A DNA stretch of 64,000 nt from the NCBI GenBank assembly GCA_044376575.1, contig JBILKR010000004.1, forward strand, positions 1 through 64,000. Reading direction: 5' to 3'. The notes under the pieces are model-generated. The model saw nothing but the letters and a program-made list of their open reading frames with translations. It was not told the origin of the DNA and did no database searches. Origin of the DNA: BA4 sp044376575 (GTDB lineage: Bacteria > Bacteroidota > Bacteroidia > CAIKAF01). Each line of letters opens with the position of its first letter. Position 1 is the stretch's first letter. Shown piece after piece: positions 9,368-18,377 of this stretch. Both the position numbers and the translations under genes were made by a program.

Positions 9368-10848
9368 TGCACTTGGTAGCTACAACAAATAAATTCATAA
9401 TTAATTTGACAATACTTTTCATATTGTCTTTTATTTGTTTTTTACCTGTAAAAGCCCAATATGAGTACGAGTCCTTGCGATATGCGATGTTGCGTCAAGC
9501 CGGATCTTCACGTTTCATGTCGATGGGAGGTGCTTTAGGGGCACTAGGCAGCGATTTTTCCTGTGTTTCAAATAACCCGGCAGGTATAGGCTTATATAGA
9601 AATTCACAGGGGCATTTTACACCGGCTATATATCTAGCTCAACAAAACAGTTCTATTTCAGATAAAGATTTTCAAAATGAAAAATTCAATTTCAATTTTG
9701 GTAGTGTTGGATTAATTTATAGTCGCAGATTTCGTCGGAATTCTTTACAAGGATTACAGTATTTGAATTTTGGAATCGGCTATCATCGCACAAATAACTT
9801 TAATCATCGTTTTTTTGCAGAAACAACAGATCAGCAACAAACGTTAACGGATTATTTCCTTTCATCAGCACAAGGGATCAATGTCTCTAATCTGGATCCC
9901 TTTACTACACAACTGGCATTTTCAACTTCATTGATTGATACGACAGGAAGTCCTTTTCAATATAGCGGTAATGGACCTTTGCAATCGAATCAAAAATTAA
10001 TCAGACGATTTTTTCAGTCGAATGGTTCATCAGGTGAAATTGCAATGGCTGCTGCTGCTAACCTGAGTAATCGTTTTTTTATTGGTATGAATGTTTCTGT
10101 TTCAACACTCAATTATAAAAGTAATGACGAGTATTCTGAAACGGATCAACTTCAGGTTAATTCTCTGTTTCATCAATTTACATATATTCAAAATCGTAAT
10201 GTTTCGGGATTAGGTGTCAATATTAAAGCAGGTTTTATTTATAAACCTGTCAACTGGTTCAGGGCTGGCTTTGCTTTCCATACTCCAACCTGGTATGCAA
10301 TGACTGAAAATAAAGATAATACTTTACAAACAGACCTGGCTACTGGTAAATTCAGGGCAGATTCTCCGGTAGGTATTTTTGAATATGATTTGTCAACTCC
10401 ATGGAAATGGCAGACATCTCTGGGATTTGTGATAATGAAAAACACTGCCATTGGTATTGAATATGAATTGATGGATTACAGAGGTATCAATTTAACGGAT
10501 AATTCCGGAATGTTTAATTCATCTAAACCAATCATTGATTCTATCTATACTTTATCTCATCATATTAAATTCGGATCAGAGGTTAGAATTGATCCATTTC
10601 GTATTCGTCTCGGTTATCAGTGGCAATCCAATCCTTATGCATCAATTACAGCATTAAATTCATCTATGCATCATTTCTCCGGAGGAATAGGATTTAGAAC
10701 AAAGAAATGGTTCACTTTTGATGCTGCATATATGTTATCTGTTATTGATGGCAAAGAGACATTCCATCAAAATTTAATTGATAAAATTCCTTTTCAACTC
10801 CAATCCTTTTTACATCATGTTTCACTTTCTGTAGGGTTTAATTTTTAA
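9367..10848 (+). CDS. OmpP1/FadL-family outer-membrane beta-barrel protein
   Basis: A 493-residue outer-membrane barrel with an N-terminal signal peptide (cleavage near PVKAQYEYE). It opens after the signal with the family features SRFMSMGGALGALGSDFS and NNPAGIGLYR, typical of the N-terminal hatch of Bacteroidota OmpP1/FadL-like proteins. FadL relatives move hydrophobic compounds; the ligand here is unknown. The C-terminus alternates hydrophobic and polar residues and ends in VGFNF, with the terminal Phe expected for BAM recognition. It is coupled to the upstream lipoprotein by a TAATG overlap. Confidence 0.9.
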   Translation: MHLVATTNKFIINLTILFILSFICFLPVKAQYEYESLRYAMLRQAGSSRFMSMGGALGALGSDFSCVSNNPAGIGLYRNSQGHFTPAIYLAQQNSSISDKDFQNEKFNFNFGSVGLIYSRRFRRNSLQGLQYLNFGIGYHRTNNFNHRFFAETTDQQQTLTDYFLSSAQGINVSNLDPFTTQLAFSTSLIDTTGSPFQYSGNGPLQSNQKLIRRFFQSNGSSGEIAMAAAANLSNRFFIGMNVSVSTLNYKSNDEYSETDQLQVNSLFHQFTYIQNRNVSGLGVNIKAGFIYKPVNWFRAGFAFHTPTWYAMTENKDNTLQTDLATGKFRADSPVGIFEYDLSTPWKWQTSLGFVIMKNTAIGIEYELMDYRGINLTDNSGMFNSSKPIIDSIYTLSHHIKFGSEVRIDPFRIRLGYQWQSNPYASITALNSSMHHFSGGIGFRTKKWFTFDAAYMLSVIDGKETFHQNLIDKIPFQLQSFLHHVSLSVGFNF

Positions 10849-11042
10849 TGCATTGGTTCTATTGTATAGAGACAAATGAAATAGTCAAAGCAAAATTAAC
10901 TGTATAGATTAGGGTAGTGAAAATACCAGCTACAAGCAATCTTCATATAATTGTTTCAAAAGAAACTTTTCTTAGTACGATGGAGTTAGAGGTGATAATA
11001 AATAAATTTCTATGAAACGTATTAATACAAAAGATTATAAAT
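10849..11042. other. Intergenic region, no gene seen
   Basis: AT-rich spacer between the convergent OmpP1-like and Omp28-like genes. A weak hairpin (GTTTC-AAAA-GAAAC near 10955-10970) followed by TTTTC could end the OmpP1 transcript, but it is short. I see nothing else. Confidence 0.5.
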
Positions 11043-11076
11043 AAAAAAACCTGCAATTTTTATTGCAGGTTTTTTT
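11043..11076 (-). terminator. Rho-independent terminator of the Omp28-like gene
   Basis: Arms of 14 nt (AAAAAAACCTGCAA with TTGCAGGTTTTTTT) enclose a 6-nt loop, and T-runs flank both sides. It lies 16 bp beyond the - strand stop codon at 11093 and could work in both directions, so it may also stop read-through from the + strand. Confidence 0.85.
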
Positions 11077-11092
11077 GAATTGAAATTATGTA

Positions 11093-12982
11093 TTACTGAA
11101 CAATTAGTCGTTGAGTATGAGTTGTATTACCAATAGTGATAGCAACATTGTAAACACCGGCAGCCATTCCTTCAAGAGGAAGTGCTATGGTCTGTTCGCC
11201 TGCATTCACATTGTTTTTATTGATGGTAGAAACAACTTCACCCACCATATTGATAATGGAAATAGACATATTGTTTTCTTGTTTCATATTTACCAATATA
11301 TATGCATTTTCTGATGCAGGATTAGGATAAACATGTAAACTGATTCCATTTTCAACATCCTCAACAGAAGCAGTTGAAGTGGCTATATTGATATTGTCAA
11401 CAAAAATATTATTTCCATAATTACTTGTTCCTCTGAATCGGAAGATTACGTCGTTTGCAGATGCGTAACTTGCTAAATCAACAAACTCGACTCTCCACTG
11501 GCTCGCTGTTGGAACAAAGCTATTTGTAGTAGCAGGAGCTGTTTTCAATGTAGCACCCGCTTTGTTATACAATTGAGTCCAAGTTGTGCCACAATCAGTT
11601 GACAATGAAACAATCAATCGATCATTTTCAGCCTGATACTGTGCATAAGCCACATCAAAGGTTAATGATGGATTGTTGATTGAAGTTAAGTCTGTCTTCT
11701 GAACATATATGTCTCTTGACTGACCACTTGGAATTAAGAATGAATAAAATCTTGCAGATCCAGAACCACCACCTGAGCTAGGAGTCTGACGAGACCATCC
11801 TAAACTTGATTCATAGTTATCAACTACCCAGTTAGCAGGGGGGAAAGTAGTGCTCGTAAAGTTAGAAGAAACAGGAGCTGGAGCAGCAGCGCCCATTACA
11901 TTAATTGTTTTTTGAGCTATTGTTCCGATTGGTGTTAGAATACCATTATTGTTTACATTGGAAACCCATGCTTTTAAAGTGTTTGATCCGGAAGGTACAC
12001 CTGTTACTGTTGCTAAATTAAATGACTGAGTAGCACCTGGAGCAATAGTTCCAGACCATGGAGTCTCAACTACAGTTCCATTATTTAATTGCTGATTAAC
12101 TGTACAATTTGTAATTGTGTTGTTACCCTGATTAACAGTATTGAAAGTAACACCACTGTAATCACCACTACAATTTAATATAGGAATATTCGCTAATGAA
12201 ACATTCTTTAAGAAATTAACCAATGGCAATGCATCACTCATTGCGGCTTGATGTACTACTTTATTTGTGTTTTCCTGAATAAAGGCAACTACCGCAATTT
12301 GTGTATAATCATAAATATAGGATGGAATTGGAGCTGCAAAATTATAAGTTTGCGTATTTCCACTTGACCAAGATGCCGGCAAAGCTGTTCCATTAGCATC
12401 AGGATACATTTTACGCATTACATTATGGAATTCAGTTTCACCATTACTTCCTGGAGCCGCAGCAAAATTGATTTCTTTTTCTACTAATGCTACATGTAAC
12501 TTTAATGTTGTTCCGCTAAATGTAGCAGGCGTAGTCACGGTTGCACTGATAAATACAGAATCCATATCAGTAGAGAAGGTGTGTGTTAATGCTAAATCAA
12601 AAGGTGATGATGTTGCATAGCGAGTATCAATTTCAGTCTGATCTAATCCATCTAGTGCTCCGGCGTAAGATCCTCCTGAAATTATTGTTCCATCAATTAA
12701 ACCATAAGGCACTCCATTGAAATTATAATAAGTAACACGTGGGCCAACTTCAGCCTGTGTTTGGGCATTCATTGGATCAACACCCGGCCAGTTCGTTTGA
12801 TATTTTATAGCAACAACTTTTGATGTATTGTTTCCTAGCATTGTATTATATGCCGGATTCTGAGATGCACAAGGAGGGCAACTGGCATTTGAAAAACCTT
12901 CAACCATAACCATTCGCTGCACCTGCGCGTAGGATGCCATGCTCATCCAAGCACCGGCAATAACAAGTAGTATTTTTTTCAT
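11093..12982 (-). CDS. Omp28-like thioredoxin-fold protein with T9SS sorting domain
   Basis: A secreted 629-residue protein. Residues 1-19 are a signal peptide. About 20-240 form an Omp28-like region with EGFSNASCPPCASQNP; the CPPC resembles a thioredoxin active site. A middle part (about 245-365) looks like Ig/DUF-type beta sandwiches. The stretch from about 370 to 540 resembles a MAM-like 'choice-of-anchor' domain (GWSRQTP, SPSSGGG-type loops). The last 80 residues (VYPNPASENAYI ... GMAAGVYNVAI ... TQRLIVQ) are a type A T9SS C-terminal sorting domain, so the protein is exported through T9SS to the surface or medium. A redox role for the CPPC motif is possible but not shown. Confidence 0.9.
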   Translation of the reverse strand: MKKILLVIAGAWMSMASYAQVQRMVMVEGFSNASCPPCASQNPAYNTMLGNNTSKVVAIKYQTNWPGVDPMNAQTQAEVGPRVTYYNFNGVPYGLIDGTIISGGSYAGALDGLDQTEIDTRYATSSPFDLALTHTFSTDMDSVFISATVTTPATFSGTTLKLHVALVEKEINFAAAPGSNGETEFHNVMRKMYPDANGTALPASWSSGNTQTYNFAAPIPSYIYDYTQIAVVAFIQENTNKVVHQAAMSDALPLVNFLKNVSLANIPILNCSGDYSGVTFNTVNQGNNTITNCTVNQQLNNGTVVETPWSGTIAPGATQSFNLATVTGVPSGSNTLKAWVSNVNNNGILTPIGTIAQKTINVMGAAAPAPVSSNFTSTTFPPANWVVDNYESSLGWSRQTPSSGGGSGSARFYSFLIPSGQSRDIYVQKTDLTSINNPSLTFDVAYAQYQAENDRLIVSLSTDCGTTWTQLYNKAGATLKTAPATTNSFVPTASQWRVEFVDLASYASANDVIFRFRGTSNYGNNIFVDNINIATSTASVEDVENGISLHVYPNPASENAYILVNMKQENNMSISIINMVGEVVSTINKNNVNAGEQTIALPLEGMAAGVYNVAITIGNTTHTQRLIVQ

Positions 12983-13000
12983 AAATGAGTATTAATATTT

Positions 13001-13008
13001 CAAATATA
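13001..13008 (-). promoter_or_regulatory. -7 motif TATATTTG upstream of the Omp28-like gene
   Basis: The complement of CAAATATA matches TAnnTTTG and lies 18 bp before the ATG at 12982, in the divergent intergenic region. No clear -33 element at the usual spacing. Confidence 0.35.
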
Positions 13009-13106
13009 ACCAAATTTTCAAATTACATATCACATCAGAATGTTATCATTTGTACTAATAAATTGAAAATCAAAAATATATTAATTTCGCATTCAATAAC
13101 TTTTAT

Positions 13107-14333
13107 ATGTTGCTTTTGTGTAATGCATTATTTGGAGGGGATATTCTTCATTCGTTGCCAACTTTAGACTTGCCTTTGCCCAGGAAATTAATGAAGTATG
13201 CTGCGGCTTTGAAACACCAGGGGATAGATTGTAAGACCTATGATACTATAATCGTATCCATGGAGCAGTTTCAACAATATTTGTTTGTGCATCGTTTTGA
13301 TCGTGTGGCAATCCTTACGGATCAATATTCAAAGCAACAGATTATTGATTTAGTGAATTACATCAAACAGACACCGGAATTAAAAAATACATCCATCGTT
13401 TTAATTGGAAATCACCTGAAAAAAGATTATTCAATTTGGTTTGATCAGGGTATTGCTGTAATTCTTTGGGATGAAAAAGAGTCTGTTTTTGTTGATTTGG
13501 TAAAGTTGTTGCAAAATCCTTTTAATCCTTTTCTTGATCAGGCAAAAGGCATTGCTTTTAGGAATGTATTGGGACAAATCGTTGAACAGCCTGCAGGTGA
13601 GTTGATCCCCAGTCAATCTGTTCCTGATTATGATGAAATAAGTCATGAAAAATACAGACCACAATCAAAGCGTTATGAAATTTTACTTGATATTTCACCG
13701 GATCTTACAATTCGATGGAATGAATCTGTTTTGGAGAAAATACACATAGAAAAAAAATATGGATGGAAAGTTTGTATGCGTGTTTTTTCGCTTCGCGAGT
13801 TGCTTGAAAAAATCCCTTTTTTACCCTCAGGTCAAACAAATCTTATTGAGCGCATCATCGTTTCGCCTTTTGATGCATCTTTGGTGAATGGATTATCAGA
13901 ATTAGGATGTAAGGAATTGATGATTCGTATAAATGATGCTGATTTAGACAAATGGATTCGTTCAGTTCCTCTCAGTCAGCAAATTTTTCATTTTGAATCT
14001 TCACTGGATTATCTTGAAATTGAGATTGTGATTACTGAAAACATATCTATTGCTCAAACCATAAAGGATGTGAAAGTATGGAGTGAACAATTGCCTCCTG
14101 TTTCTTTTATTTTCAAAATTGAAGATACATTTATGCTAAAAGTCATTACTGAAGGCAAAAAAAAACAAATTCGTCAATTCAGAAATTTGTTTACTCATAT
14201 TCAAAACCTGAGTAATTATATGTATCATGTAAAAATTGCCTTAAATCAAAAGGGGCGTTGGAAAAACTGGAACCCGAAGTATCATTATCATAAATTTATG
14301 GCATCGTATTTGTCATGGAAACTACCGAACTAA
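13107..14333 (+). CDS. B12-binding/radical-SAM-like protein lacking the FeS cysteine cluster
   Basis: A 408-residue cytosolic protein. Residues 1-130 resemble the cobalamin-binding domain of B12-binding radical SAM proteins: LLLCNALFGG, then LPLPRKLMKYAAALKHQGID (the place of the usual PPLGLxYLAAxL segment), and a later LIGNHLKK strand. Residues about 148-185 contain GIAFRNVLGQIV and VPDYDEIS, the characteristic linker of these enzymes. The CxxxCxxC motif that should follow is absent; only isolated cysteines are present. Hence it is probably not an active radical SAM enzyme. The gene directly after it (4 bp) encodes an exported protein. The function is unknown; the homology is my own reading and should be tested by profile search. 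Confidence 0.7.
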   Translation: MLLLCNALFGGDILHSLPTLDLPLPRKLMKYAAALKHQGIDCKTYDTIIVSMEQFQQYLFVHRFDRVAILTDQYSKQQIIDLVNYIKQTPELKNTSIVLIGNHLKKDYSIWFDQGIAVILWDEKESVFVDLVKLLQNPFNPFLDQAKGIAFRNVLGQIVEQPAGELIPSQSVPDYDEISHEKYRPQSKRYEILLDISPDLTIRWNESVLEKIHIEKKYGWKVCMRVFSLRELLEKIPFLPSGQTNLIERIIVSPFDASLVNGLSELGCKELMIRINDADLDKWIRSVPLSQQIFHFESSLDYLEIEIVITENISIAQTIKDVKVWSEQLPPVSFIFKIEDTFMLKVITEGKKKQIRQFRNLFTHIQNLSNYMYHVKIALNQKGRWKNWNPKYHYHKFMASYLSWKLPN

Positions 14334-14337
14334 TTGT

Positions 14338-15117
14338 ATGATAAGAAAGATTTATTTAATGTTTCTTTTTTTTATTGTCAGTGTAACCATACACGGACAG
14401 CAGGAAAAGGTTGATAAAAGGAATAACTACAGATTCAATAACTATATTGAAATGAATGCCTTAGTGGGCAATCAAATTTATGGTGGCAATGTTGGATGGA
14501 GTCATTTTCATCAGGTATTAAAAAAACACACAGCATTTAAAATAGGATATGGTGTGAGATTTCATACCTGGTTTGAATTCGAAAAAAATTATGTTACTGC
14601 CCCATCACAACTAACTAAGGGTGCAGGCGGCCCAATGGGAATATTCAATGAAACAATTACCGGTAATCTTGATACATTATTTATGACCCGTTCACAGGCA
14701 AACGCACTGAATATTTTTTTCTCTGTACAATATACTTTTTTTAAAAGGCTTGACGTTGGATTAAATGTTGATATTGCCGGTTGGGGAATTGGCGCCGCTC
14801 AAACGGCTTCATATAAATCTTCAAAAAATATACCAGGTGCTTTTCCTGAAGCGCAGGATGTTTATCCAACAGGTTTTAATGTTCAATTGTTAGGTGATAA
14901 TAATATTGGTTCATTGCATCACGAAATTTTTGCAAGATTTTGGATGAATAACCAATGGGCTCTAAAGGCATCACTCAATTATACCTGCACAGAATATTCA
15001 ACGGTTAATCCGCTAAGATTACAGAATCATCGTTTTAGGACACATGATTTTTCAGGAAGTATTGGAATTACTTATTGTCCGTGGAGATCTGAAATTTTTA
15101 TCAGGGATGATCGTTAA
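14338..15117 (+). CDS. Hypothetical exported protein, probable outer-membrane beta-barrel
   Basis: A 259-residue protein with a signal peptide (residues 1-20, ending in IHGQ) and alternating aromatic/polar beta-strand patterns such as LNIFFSVQYTFF and HEIFARFWMNNQWALKASLNY. This suggests a small barrel or a beta-rich periplasmic protein. I recognise no named family. It starts 4 bp after the B12/SAM-like gene and so is likely in one operon with it. Confidence 0.7.
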   Translation: MIRKIYLMFLFFIVSVTIHGQQEKVDKRNNYRFNNYIEMNALVGNQIYGGNVGWSHFHQVLKKHTAFKIGYGVRFHTWFEFEKNYVTAPSQLTKGAGGPMGIFNETITGNLDTLFMTRSQANALNIFFSVQYTFFKRLDVGLNVDIAGWGIGAAQTASYKSSKNIPGAFPEAQDVYPTGFNVQLLGDNNIGSLHHEIFARFWMNNQWALKASLNYTCTEYSTVNPLRLQNHRFRTHDFSGSIGITYCPWRSEIFIRDDR

Positions 15118-15160
15118 ACATTTATATTGTTTTTATTGTTAATCAATTAAAGAAATTCAC

Positions 15161-15700
15161 ATGAAAAAGTATTCAATCATTATTTTGCTTTCCATCGCAG
15201 CATTTACATCACTCTCTGCTCAGCAGCAATGGAAAGTTGATAGTCAGAATTCACAAATCAAGTTTAAAATAAAGAATTTTGGCCTATGGGTTAATGGAAC
15301 ATTTTCAGGATTACAGGCCAGTATTAAATTCGATCCATCCAATCTATCCGGTTCTTCAATAACTGCCAGTGTAGAATCAAAAACAGTAAATACTGAATTG
15401 GGTATGCGCGATGATCATTTACGTAAAGATGATTTTTTTGATGTAGAAAAGTATCCTAATATAAAATTTGTTTCAAAACTTATCCGAAAAAACAAAGATC
15501 AGCTAGAAGTAATTGGTGATTTATATATTAAATCGGCTGTTCGTTCAGTTACCATTCCATTCACATTTAAAGAATCTGGAAATACAGCAGTTTTTAACGG
15601 AACATTTGAAATCAAAAGAACTGATTTTGGTATTGGCGGAAAAGGTGGAACTATGAACGAAAGAGTATATCTGGAATTGAATGTTTTGGTGATTAAATAA
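15161..15700 (+). CDS. YceI family protein (lipocalin-like, periplasmic)
   Basis: A 179-residue protein with a signal peptide (cleavage near LSAQQQWKVD) and the YceI lipocalin-like barrel. Family features are WKVDSQNSQIKFKIKNFG, LGMRDDHLRKDDFFDVEKYP (the conserved R-D-x-H-L...FD segment), SAVRSVTIPFTF and the FGIGGKG...VYLELNVLV ending. YceI relatives bind polyisoprenoids or other amphiphiles in the periplasm. The ligand is unknown. The gene has its own 43-bp upstream gap and converges with the - strand gene at 15707. Confidence 0.92.
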   Translation: MKKYSIIILLSIAAFTSLSAQQQWKVDSQNSQIKFKIKNFGLWVNGTFSGLQASIKFDPSNLSGSSITASVESKTVNTELGMRDDHLRKDDFFDVEKYPNIKFVSKLIRKNKDQLEVIGDLYIKSAVRSVTIPFTFKESGNTAVFNGTFEIKRTDFGIGGKGGTMNERVYLELNVLVIK

Positions 15701-15706
15701 TAAATT

Positions 15707-16147
15707 CTAATTATTTATCAAGTTGCATTCACAATTTTTTTCTTTCAATTCTCCAGGTAAATTCTCCACTTTAAAAATCCTTGATGTAGAGTCTGCTGAT
15801 TCTATATGCCATCGAATATCTTTTCCTTTGATTTTCGAATCAATAATGTAAATAGGATAAGGCTTTCTTCTCCCTTCACTAATTCCAAAACGGACATTAC
15901 CTGATTTAATGCTTTCATTTATTTCCACTACCGAAAACTGATAGCATTTTTGATAGCAGATAAATAATGAATCTTCTGTCCAACTACCCTTGATAATTTT
16001 TTCTTTTACTCTTCCTGATGGCCACATGCTGAATAAATCCTCTCTGTTTTTTAGCCACAATTGGTTTACAGCAATCGTTCCTATAATTAATCCGATTCCG
16101 TAAAAAAGAAACCCGCGGAACATTCTTTTTTTATCTTTAAAAATCAT
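15707..16147 (-). CDS. Hypothetical membrane-anchored protein (146 aa)
   Basis: Unrecognised. It has one N-terminal membrane segment (about residues 9-26, FRGFLFYGIGLIIGTIAV), so the rest is probably periplasmic. The C-terminus has a CEC motif. Its ATG overlaps the alanine-dehydrogenase-like stop codon (ATGA at 16144-16147), which indicates translational coupling. Similar small genes downstream of this dehydrogenase are common in Bacteroidota as far as I recall, but no function is known to me. Confidence 0.75.
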   Translation of the reverse strand: MIFKDKKRMFRGFLFYGIGLIIGTIAVNQLWLKNREDLFSMWPSGRVKEKIIKGSWTEDSLFICYQKCYQFSVVEINESIKSGNVRFGISEGRRKPYPIYIIDSKIKGKDIRWHIESADSTSRIFKVENLPGELKEKNCECNLINN

Positions 16148-17367
16148 ATTGCCGCCATTAATAAATCTATATCTGTATAAGGGATATGATACATCTCACT
16201 GAAAAATTTGTTGGTCAGTGTTCCATTGAACAGATATACCCCACTACGCATGTGGTTGTGTCTGTGCAGGCATTTATCCAAGCCACCTTCTTCTCCAATC
16301 GAAATCAGCATGGGGGCAAAAATATTACTCAGTGCTATGGATGCAGTATGAGAAACTCTTGAAGGTATATTGGGTACACAGTAATGTGTTACGCCATATT
16401 TTTTAAATACTGGGGATGTATGATTGGTGACCGTTGATGTTTCAAAGCAACCTCCCTGGTCTATACTCACATCAACAATAACAGATCCGTATTTCATTTC
16501 ACTCACCATGTTTTCGGTAACCACACACGGTGTTCTTCCTTCCGGAGCGCGCAATGCACCGATGGCAACGTCTGCGCTCGAAAGTCTTTTGGCCAGCTCG
16601 TCCTGTTGTATTAATGCTGTAAATACCGGATGATTGCCCAGATTATTTTTAAGGCGTGATAATCTAGAGAGTGAACTATCAAATACCCTTACTTCAGCAC
16701 CAAGACCAATTGCTGCTTTGGCTGCGTGTTCTCCAGCAATTCCGGCACCGATAATACAAATTTCAATGGGAGGAATACCTGTTACACCGCCCAACATTAA
16801 TCCTTTTCCTTCATTAACATTGCTTAGGTATTCTGCAGCGATAAGCACAGCTGTGCTTCCAGCAATTTCACCCATGCTTTTAACTACTGGGTAAATACCG
16901 TTTTCATCTTTTAGATAATTGAAAGAAATTGCAGTCACTTTTTTTGCAGATAGTTTACGGATAATATTACCGTATTGGGTAGATATTTGAACTGCAGATA
17001 ATAAAATCTGACGTGGTTTCATCATCTCAATTTCTTCCTCTGTTGGAGGAGATACTTTTAAGATTACGTCACACTGATATACTTCTTCTCTGTTGTATGC
17101 AATTTTAGCTCCGGCTTCTGAATAATCTTTATCCTGAAAATTTGCATTTTTTCCCGCATCTGTTTCAACTACTACCTGATGGCCATAAGCACTGATTACT
17201 GAAATAGCTGAAGGAACCAGTGGGATTCTGTTCTCTTGAAATGAAGTTTCTTTGGGAATACCGATACTGATTTTTGTCGATCTCCTGCTCACTTCCAGCA
17301 TCTCTTCCTGCGGCATCAATAAGCCTGACCGCTGTAATTCACGGATTGCTTGTGTTGGTGTTGCCAT
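16144..17367 (-). CDS. Alanine dehydrogenase / transhydrogenase-alpha family protein
   Basis: A 407-residue NAD(P)-binding enzyme of the AlaDH/PNT family. The N-terminal domain has IGIPKETSFQENRIPLVP, ILKVSPPT (position of catalytic Lys75) and QILLSAVQIS. The NAD domain has EICIIGAGIAGEHAAKAA, and the end has HYCVPNIPSRV and TASIALSN. Alanine dehydrogenases have a catalytic histidine (His96 in the well-studied enzymes) in the segment that here reads SAVQIS, apparently with Gln. The reaction may therefore be other than alanine deamination, although such proteins are usually annotated as ald. It lies in a - strand group with tsaE upstream (2 bp gap). Confidence 0.8.
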   Translation of the reverse strand: MATPTQAIRELQRSGLLMPQEEMLEVSRRSTKISIGIPKETSFQENRIPLVPSAISVISAYGHQVVVETDAGKNANFQDKDYSEAGAKIAYNREEVYQCDVILKVSPPTEEEIEMMKPRQILLSAVQISTQYGNIIRKLSAKKVTAISFNYLKDENGIYPVVKSMGEIAGSTAVLIAAEYLSNVNEGKGLMLGGVTGIPPIEICIIGAGIAGEHAAKAAIGLGAEVRVFDSSLSRLSRLKNNLGNHPVFTALIQQDELAKRLSSADVAIGALRAPEGRTPCVVTENMVSEMKYGSVIVDVSIDQGGCFETSTVTNHTSPVFKKYGVTHYCVPNIPSRVSHTASIALSNIFAPMLISIGEEGGLDKCLHRHNHMRSGVYLFNGTLTNKFFSEMYHIPYTDIDLLMAAI

Positions 17368-17369
17368 AA

Positions 17370-17783
17370 TTATAAATTTATTTTAAAAATTCGATCATTG
17401 TTTTCAACCTCAATATGAACTTCTTTACATGGAATATCATCCGGAAATTGTCCAGCAATTTCCGGCCATTCTATGATGCAAATTTCACCACTGTATAAAT
17501 ATTCTTCCCATCCGATGGATAATAATTCTTCTTTGTTTTTTAAACGGAACAAATCAAAATGAAATATTTTTCCACCTGAATATTGATATTCGTTTACAAT
17601 TGAAAAAGTAGGACTACTCACATGATCTTCACTTCCCAACTGCTTCACGATTTCACTTACCAGGGTAGTTTTTCCGGCACCCATTTGTCCGAATAACAAT
17701 AGTATTTTATGTTGGCGAAAAAGCGGAATGATATTTATTGCAACATCTTTGAGTTGATCTGTATGTTGAATCCTGAATTCCAT
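17370..17783 (-). CDS. tsaE: tRNA threonylcarbamoyladenosine biosynthesis ATPase TsaE
   Basis: The ATPase component that drives the TsaB-TsaD complex to form t6A at position 37 of ANN-reading tRNAs. The 137-residue length is normal. It shows the Walker A GQMGAGKTTLVSEIV, the conserved SPTFSIVNEY, HFDLFRL and IIEWPE segments. It lies between the TlpA-like gene and the alanine dehydrogenase-like gene on the same strand, 15 bp after the former. Confidence 0.96.
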   Translation of the reverse strand: MEFRIQHTDQLKDVAINIIPLFRQHKILLLFGQMGAGKTTLVSEIVKQLGSEDHVSSPTFSIVNEYQYSGGKIFHFDLFRLKNKEELLSIGWEEYLYSGEICIIEWPEIAGQFPDDIPCKEVHIEVENNDRIFKINL

Positions 17784-17798
17784 TCCAATCTTAATAAT

Positions 17799-18344
17799 TT
17801 ATTCTACAAGTTGCTGTAGCTGAGTTTGCAATGCTTCTCCGCGTAAATTTTTAGCGATGATGATGCCATTGCCGTCAATCAGATAATTGCTTGGAATTGA
17901 ATTTATACCATATGCCTGAGCGGCCACGTTGCTCCACCATTTCAAATCACTTACATGCTCTTTCCAAATCAATCCATCCTGAGCAATAGCGCCTTTCCAC
18001 TGATTCATATCACGGTCAAGTGAAACGGAATACACTTTGAATCCCTTCTTGCCTCCTTTCATTTTTTTATCTTTAAACGTATTGTATGCTTTTACAATAT
18101 TTGGATTTTCTCTTCTGCATGGTCCACACCATGCTGCCCAGAAATCAATTAATACCAAACTCCCTTTCAGAGATGATAGTTTGATGGCTTTACCATCAGG
18201 ATCATTTAAACTAATTTCCGGAGCCTTATCACCAATATTTAATCCAACATTTTGAGGTGTGGATGAAACGAAACTCTCTTTAGCTAAAAATCCACAGGTC
18301 ACAATGAACACGATGGATAAAAGAATGATATTAATTTTTCTCAT
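17799..18344 (-). CDS. TlpA/ResA-type thiol-disulfide oxidoreductase
   Basis: A 181-residue thioredoxin-fold protein with an N-terminal signal/anchor segment (about residues 4-22) and an AhpC/TSA-Redoxin domain. The redox motif is WAAWCGPCRRE (CxxC, about residues 72-75), preceded by GDKAPEISLNDPDG. It should act in the periplasm, for example in reducing cysteines of apocytochromes or as a general reductant. The end IPSNYLIDGNGIIIAKNL contains the cis-Pro neighbourhood. It lies 33 bp from murA. Confidence 0.92.
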   Translation of the reverse strand: MRKINIILLSIVFIVTCGFLAKESFVSSTPQNVGLNIGDKAPEISLNDPDGKAIKLSSLKGSLVLIDFWAAWCGPCRRENPNIVKAYNTFKDKKMKGGKKGFKVYSVSLDRDMNQWKGAIAQDGLIWKEHVSDLKWWSNVAAQAYGINSIPSNYLIDGNGIIIAKNLRGEALQTQLQQLVE

Positions 18345-18377
18345 GAGATGTTTTTGTTATTCAGTTTGTAAATAAAA

